Positions 61,970 to 64,000 of a DNA stretch of 64,000 nucleotides are shown piece by piece. Source of the stretch: Microbacterium sp. PM5 (GTDB taxonomy: Bacteria; Actinomycetota; Actinomycetes; Actinomycetales; Microbacteriaceae); assembly GCF_003293595.1 (NCBI RefSeq), contig NZ_CP022162.1, positions 1,412,248 through 1,476,247 of the forward strand. The letters run 5' to 3'. The translations under genes and the position numbers were made by a program. Every line of letters begins with the position of its first letter. Positions within the stretch are counted from its first letter, which is position 1. The notes under the pieces were generated by a model that saw only the letters and a list, made by a program, of their open reading frames with translations, searched no databases and was not told where the DNA came from.

Positions 61970-63082
61970 ATGACGCTCCTCGACGGCATCACCTCCCGGA
62001 TCATCGACACCGATCGCCTGCGCGTCGGCATCCTCGAACGCCGCGGCGACAACCCGGCCGCGACCGCGGATCAGACGGTGATCCTGGTGCACGGCAACGT
62101 GTCGTCCAGCCTGTTCTGGCAGGAGCTCATGCAGGATCTGCCCAGCGATCTGCGGGTCGTCGCCATCGACCTCCGCGGCTTCGGCGAGACCGAGAGCGCA
62201 CCCGTCGACGCGACGCGCGGCGTCCGTGACTTCAGCGACGACGTGTTCGCCACGCTGCAGGCGCTGGGCATCGAGACGGCCCACCTCGTCGGCTGGTCGA
62301 TGGGCGGCGGCGTGGTCATGCAGTACGCGATCGACCACCCCGCACGCTCCCTCACGCTGCAGGCTCCGGTCTCGCCCTACGGCTTCGGCGGCACCCGCCG
62401 CGACGGATCGCGCGTGACCGCCGACGATGCGGGTTGCGGTGCGGGCGGCGCCAACCCCGACTTCGTCCAGCGCCTCACCGACCGCGACACGACCGACGAG
62501 GCCCCCACGTCGCCGCGCAGCGTCTTCCGCTCGGGTTACGTCGCGCCCGGCTACGCGAGCGCGCACGAGGACATCTGGGTCGAGTCGATGAACACCACCT
62601 CCACCGCGACGGGCAACTACCCCGGCGACAGCGTCGCCAGCGAGAACTGGCCGGGATTCGCCGCCGGACGGCTGGGCGTGCTGAACACCATGGCGCCGCA
62701 GTACTTCGACACGTCGGCGATCGTGGAGATCAGTCCCAAGCCGCCCGTCCTCTGGGTGCGCGGCTCCGCCGACGCGATCGTCTCGGACGCCTCGTTCTTC
62801 GACATCAACCACCTCGGCGCGCTCGGCGTGATCCCGGGGTGGCCGGGCGCTGAGCTCGCCCCCGCGCAGGAGATGGTGTCGCAGACCCGCGACGTGCTCG
62901 ACGCCTACCGCGCGGCGGGAGGCACCGTCACCGAAGTGGTCTTCGAGGGCGTCGGCCACGCGCCGCACCTGGAGCGGCCCGCACAGTTCCGCCGCGCCCT
63001 GCTGGAGAACATCGGCTACATCGGCCGGCCGGCCGATCCCGCCCCGCCCACCGAGGCGATCATCCTCAGCTCCTCCGACTGA
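61970..63082 (+). CDS. Alpha/beta hydrolase
   Basis: The 370-residue soluble protein has VILVHGNVSSSLFWQEL near residue 35, AIDLRGFGETESAP near residue 66, nucleophile elbow GWSMGGGVV near residue 107, and the late His in FEGVGHAPHLERP near residue 330. A roughly 80-residue insertion after the elbow may form a lid. Substrate unknown. It ends the catabolic cluster but has its own promoter, so its membership is not certain. Confidence 0.85.
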   Translation: MTLLDGITSRIIDTDRLRVGILERRGDNPAATADQTVILVHGNVSSSLFWQELMQDLPSDLRVVAIDLRGFGETESAPVDATRGVRDFSDDVFATLQALGIETAHLVGWSMGGGVVMQYAIDHPARSLTLQAPVSPYGFGGTRRDGSRVTADDAGCGAGGANPDFVQRLTDRDTTDEAPTSPRSVFRSGYVAPGYASAHEDIWVESMNTTSTATGNYPGDSVASENWPGFAAGRLGVLNTMAPQYFDTSAIVEISPKPPVLWVRGSADAIVSDASFFDINHLGALGVIPGWPGAELAPAQEMVSQTRDVLDAYRAAGGTVTEVVFEGVGHAPHLERPAQFRRALLENIGYIGRPADPAPPTEAIILSSSD

Positions 63083-63096
63083 GCCGGGGCACCTCG

Positions 63097-63564
63097 TCAG
63101 CGACGGGCGTCGAAGAAGGTGCGCAGCAGAGCGCGCGCGTCGTCCTCGAGGATGCCGCCGACCACCTCGGCCCGCACCGGAAGCCGCCGGTCGCGCAGCA
63201 CGTCGTACACCGATCCGGCAGCTCCCGCCTTCTCGTCCCACGCGCCGAACACGACGCGTGTGATGTGCGCCTGCAGAATGGCGCCCGCGCACATCAGGCA
63301 GGGCTCGAGGGTGACCGTGAGCGTGCACCCCTCCAGATTCCAGGTGCCGAGGGATGCCGCGGCCTCGCGCAGCGCCACGATCTCCGCGTGGGCGGTGGGA
63401 TCGGCCGTGGCCTCGCGCCGATTGCGTCCGACGCCGATCACGGTGCCCGCGGCATCCCGCACGACGGCACCCACCGGGATCTCGCCCGCGGCACCGGCCT
63501 CGGCGGCGAGCGCGAGCGCGCGACGCAGCGCGCTCTCGTCGTCGGCACGCACGGGCAGGCTCAT
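63097..63564 (-). CDS. tadA: tRNA adenosine(34) deaminase
   Basis: The 155-residue enzyme makes inosine at the wobble base of tRNA-Arg. The cytidine-deaminase-type zinc site is THAEIV-like (PTAHAEIVALREAA near residue 62) and LEPCLMCAGAILQAHI near residue 95, with the Glu of HAE as proton shuttle. ATG 63564 is chosen because TACGCT lies six bases upstream. It is divergent from upp. Confidence 0.93.
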   Translation of the reverse strand: MSLPVRADDESALRRALALAAEAGAAGEIPVGAVVRDAAGTVIGVGRNRREATADPTAHAEIVALREAAASLGTWNLEGCTLTVTLEPCLMCAGAILQAHITRVVFGAWDEKAGAAGSVYDVLRDRRLPVRAEVVGGILEDDARALLRTFFDARR

Positions 63565-63570
63565 GCCTTC

Positions 63571-63580
63571 AGCGTAGGCT
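63571..63580. promoter_or_regulatory. Overlapping divergent leaderless promoters of tadA and upp
   Basis: AGCGTAGGCT contains TACGCT on the minus strand (63571-63576, six bases before the tadA ATG) and TAGGCT on the plus strand (63575-63580, six bases before the upp ATG). The two -10 boxes share the bases TA at 63575-63576 in a gap of only 22 bp. Confidence 0.65.
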
Positions 63581-63586
63581 GAGATC

Positions 63587-64000
63587 ATGCGCGTGCACGT
63601 TGCCGATCACCCCCTCATCACCCACAAGCTGACCGTGCTGCGCGACGAGCGCACACCGTCGCCGGTGTTCCGTCAGCTCACCGAGGAGCTGCTGACGCTT
63701 CTCGCCTACGAGGCGACCCGCAGCGTGCGCGTCGAAGAGGTCGAGATCCAGACGCCCGTCACGACGACGACCGGGGTGCGCATCTCCGAGCCGCGACCCC
63801 TCGTGGTGCCGATCCTGCGCGCCGGCCTCGGCATGCTCGACGGAATGGTGAAGCTGCTGCCCACCGCCGAGATCGGCTTCCTCGGCATGGCGCGCAACGA
63901 GCAGACCCTGGAGCCCTACACGTACGCCGAGCGCCTTCCCGACGACCTCAGCGACCGCCAGTGCTTCGTTCTCGACCCGATGCTCGCGACCGGTGGATCG
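63587..64000 (+). CDS. upp: Uracil phosphoribosyltransferase (5' part)
   Basis: The gene runs off the right edge; 138 residues are visible. [20 protein letters not shown] is the standard start, followed by [33 protein letters not shown], and the start of the PRPP loop [11 protein letters not shown] at the window end. It salvages uracil to UMP. ATG 63587 has TAGGCT six bases upstream. Confidence 0.95.
   Translation, partial: MRVHVADHPLITHKLTVLRDERTPSPVFRQLTEELLTLLAYEATRSVRVEEVEIQTPVTTTTGVRISEPRPLVVPILRAGLGMLDGMVKLLPTAEIGFLGMARNEQTLEPYTYAERLPDDLSDRQCFVLDPMLATGGS

Overview
The window reads as chromosomal DNA of a very high-GC actinobacterium, most likely Microbacteriaceae and probably Microbacterium-like. 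The reasons are the codon use, GTG and TTG starts, the actinobacterial set of menaquinone and system II cytochrome c genes, the tiny ribosomal protein bS22, and many leaderless promoters of the form TANNNT, six bases, start codon. Genes are tightly packed on both strands. No gap between genes exceeds about 250 bp, and I saw no rRNA, tRNA, prophage, CRISPR array or classical insertion sequence. Assignments rest on reading motifs; no database search was run.

Layout. 1-5.9 kb: cell-envelope and lipid genes (a secreted protein cut by the window edge, a YajQ-like protein, an L,D-transpeptidase, a DUF1295 membrane protein, an acyl-CoA ligase, a D,D-carboxypeptidase). 5.9-9.3 kb: an alpha/beta hydrolase, a repeat-flanked DUF559-type gene and ferredoxin-NADP reductase. 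9.4-20 kb: menaquinone biosynthesis (polyprenyl synthase, menG, menF, menD, menA, menE, menB) interleaved with a DUF402 gene, PPK2 and small membrane proteins; menC lies apart at 29.8 kb. 20-23.5 kb: a lipoprotein and a complete ECF transporter fused into one polypeptide. 23.5-31.5 kb: small genes, metH, menC and a TetR regulator. 31.6-36.5 kb: an MMPL/YhgE export pair behind two TetR operators. 36.6-41.5 kb: cytochrome c maturation (ccsB, resB, ccdA, a ResA-like lipoprotein) with a phosphatase. 41.5-50.5 kb: DedA, an archaeal-type AspRS, MscS, an acyl-CoA synthetase, a Dabb protein, glutaredoxin, bS22, two small regulators and trkH/trkA. 50.5-51.8 kb: a second repeat-flanked DUF559-type gene. 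51.8-63.1 kb: proC, then a catabolic cluster with a GntR regulator, an ornithine cyclodeaminase-like enzyme, a five-gene peptide-type ABC importer, an amidohydrolase, an Asp/Glu/hydantoin racemase-like protein and an alpha/beta hydrolase. 63.1-64 kb: divergent tadA and upp.

Menaquinone synthesis and the cytochrome c genes together outline a menaquinone/cytochrome c respiratory chain. The 53-63 kb cluster looks like regulated uptake and hydrolysis of a small amide, cyclic amide or peptide-like compound.

The most unusual signal is repeat architecture. Both DUF559/AbiEi-like genes are bracketed by matched pairs of 65-70 bp elements, each made of four short arms (two direct, then two inverted) about 18-19 bp apart. 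The 5' element sits about 100 bp before the start codon and the 3' element lies at the stop codon. The arm sequence differs between the two loci, but the geometry is shared. A solitary relative sits in frame inside metH, in an inter-domain linker. Other long dyads lie in two linkers of the fused ECF transporter and between genes. This resembles a REP/RAYT-like system built on a different (Vsr-type nuclease) family and is the best candidate here for an undescribed system.
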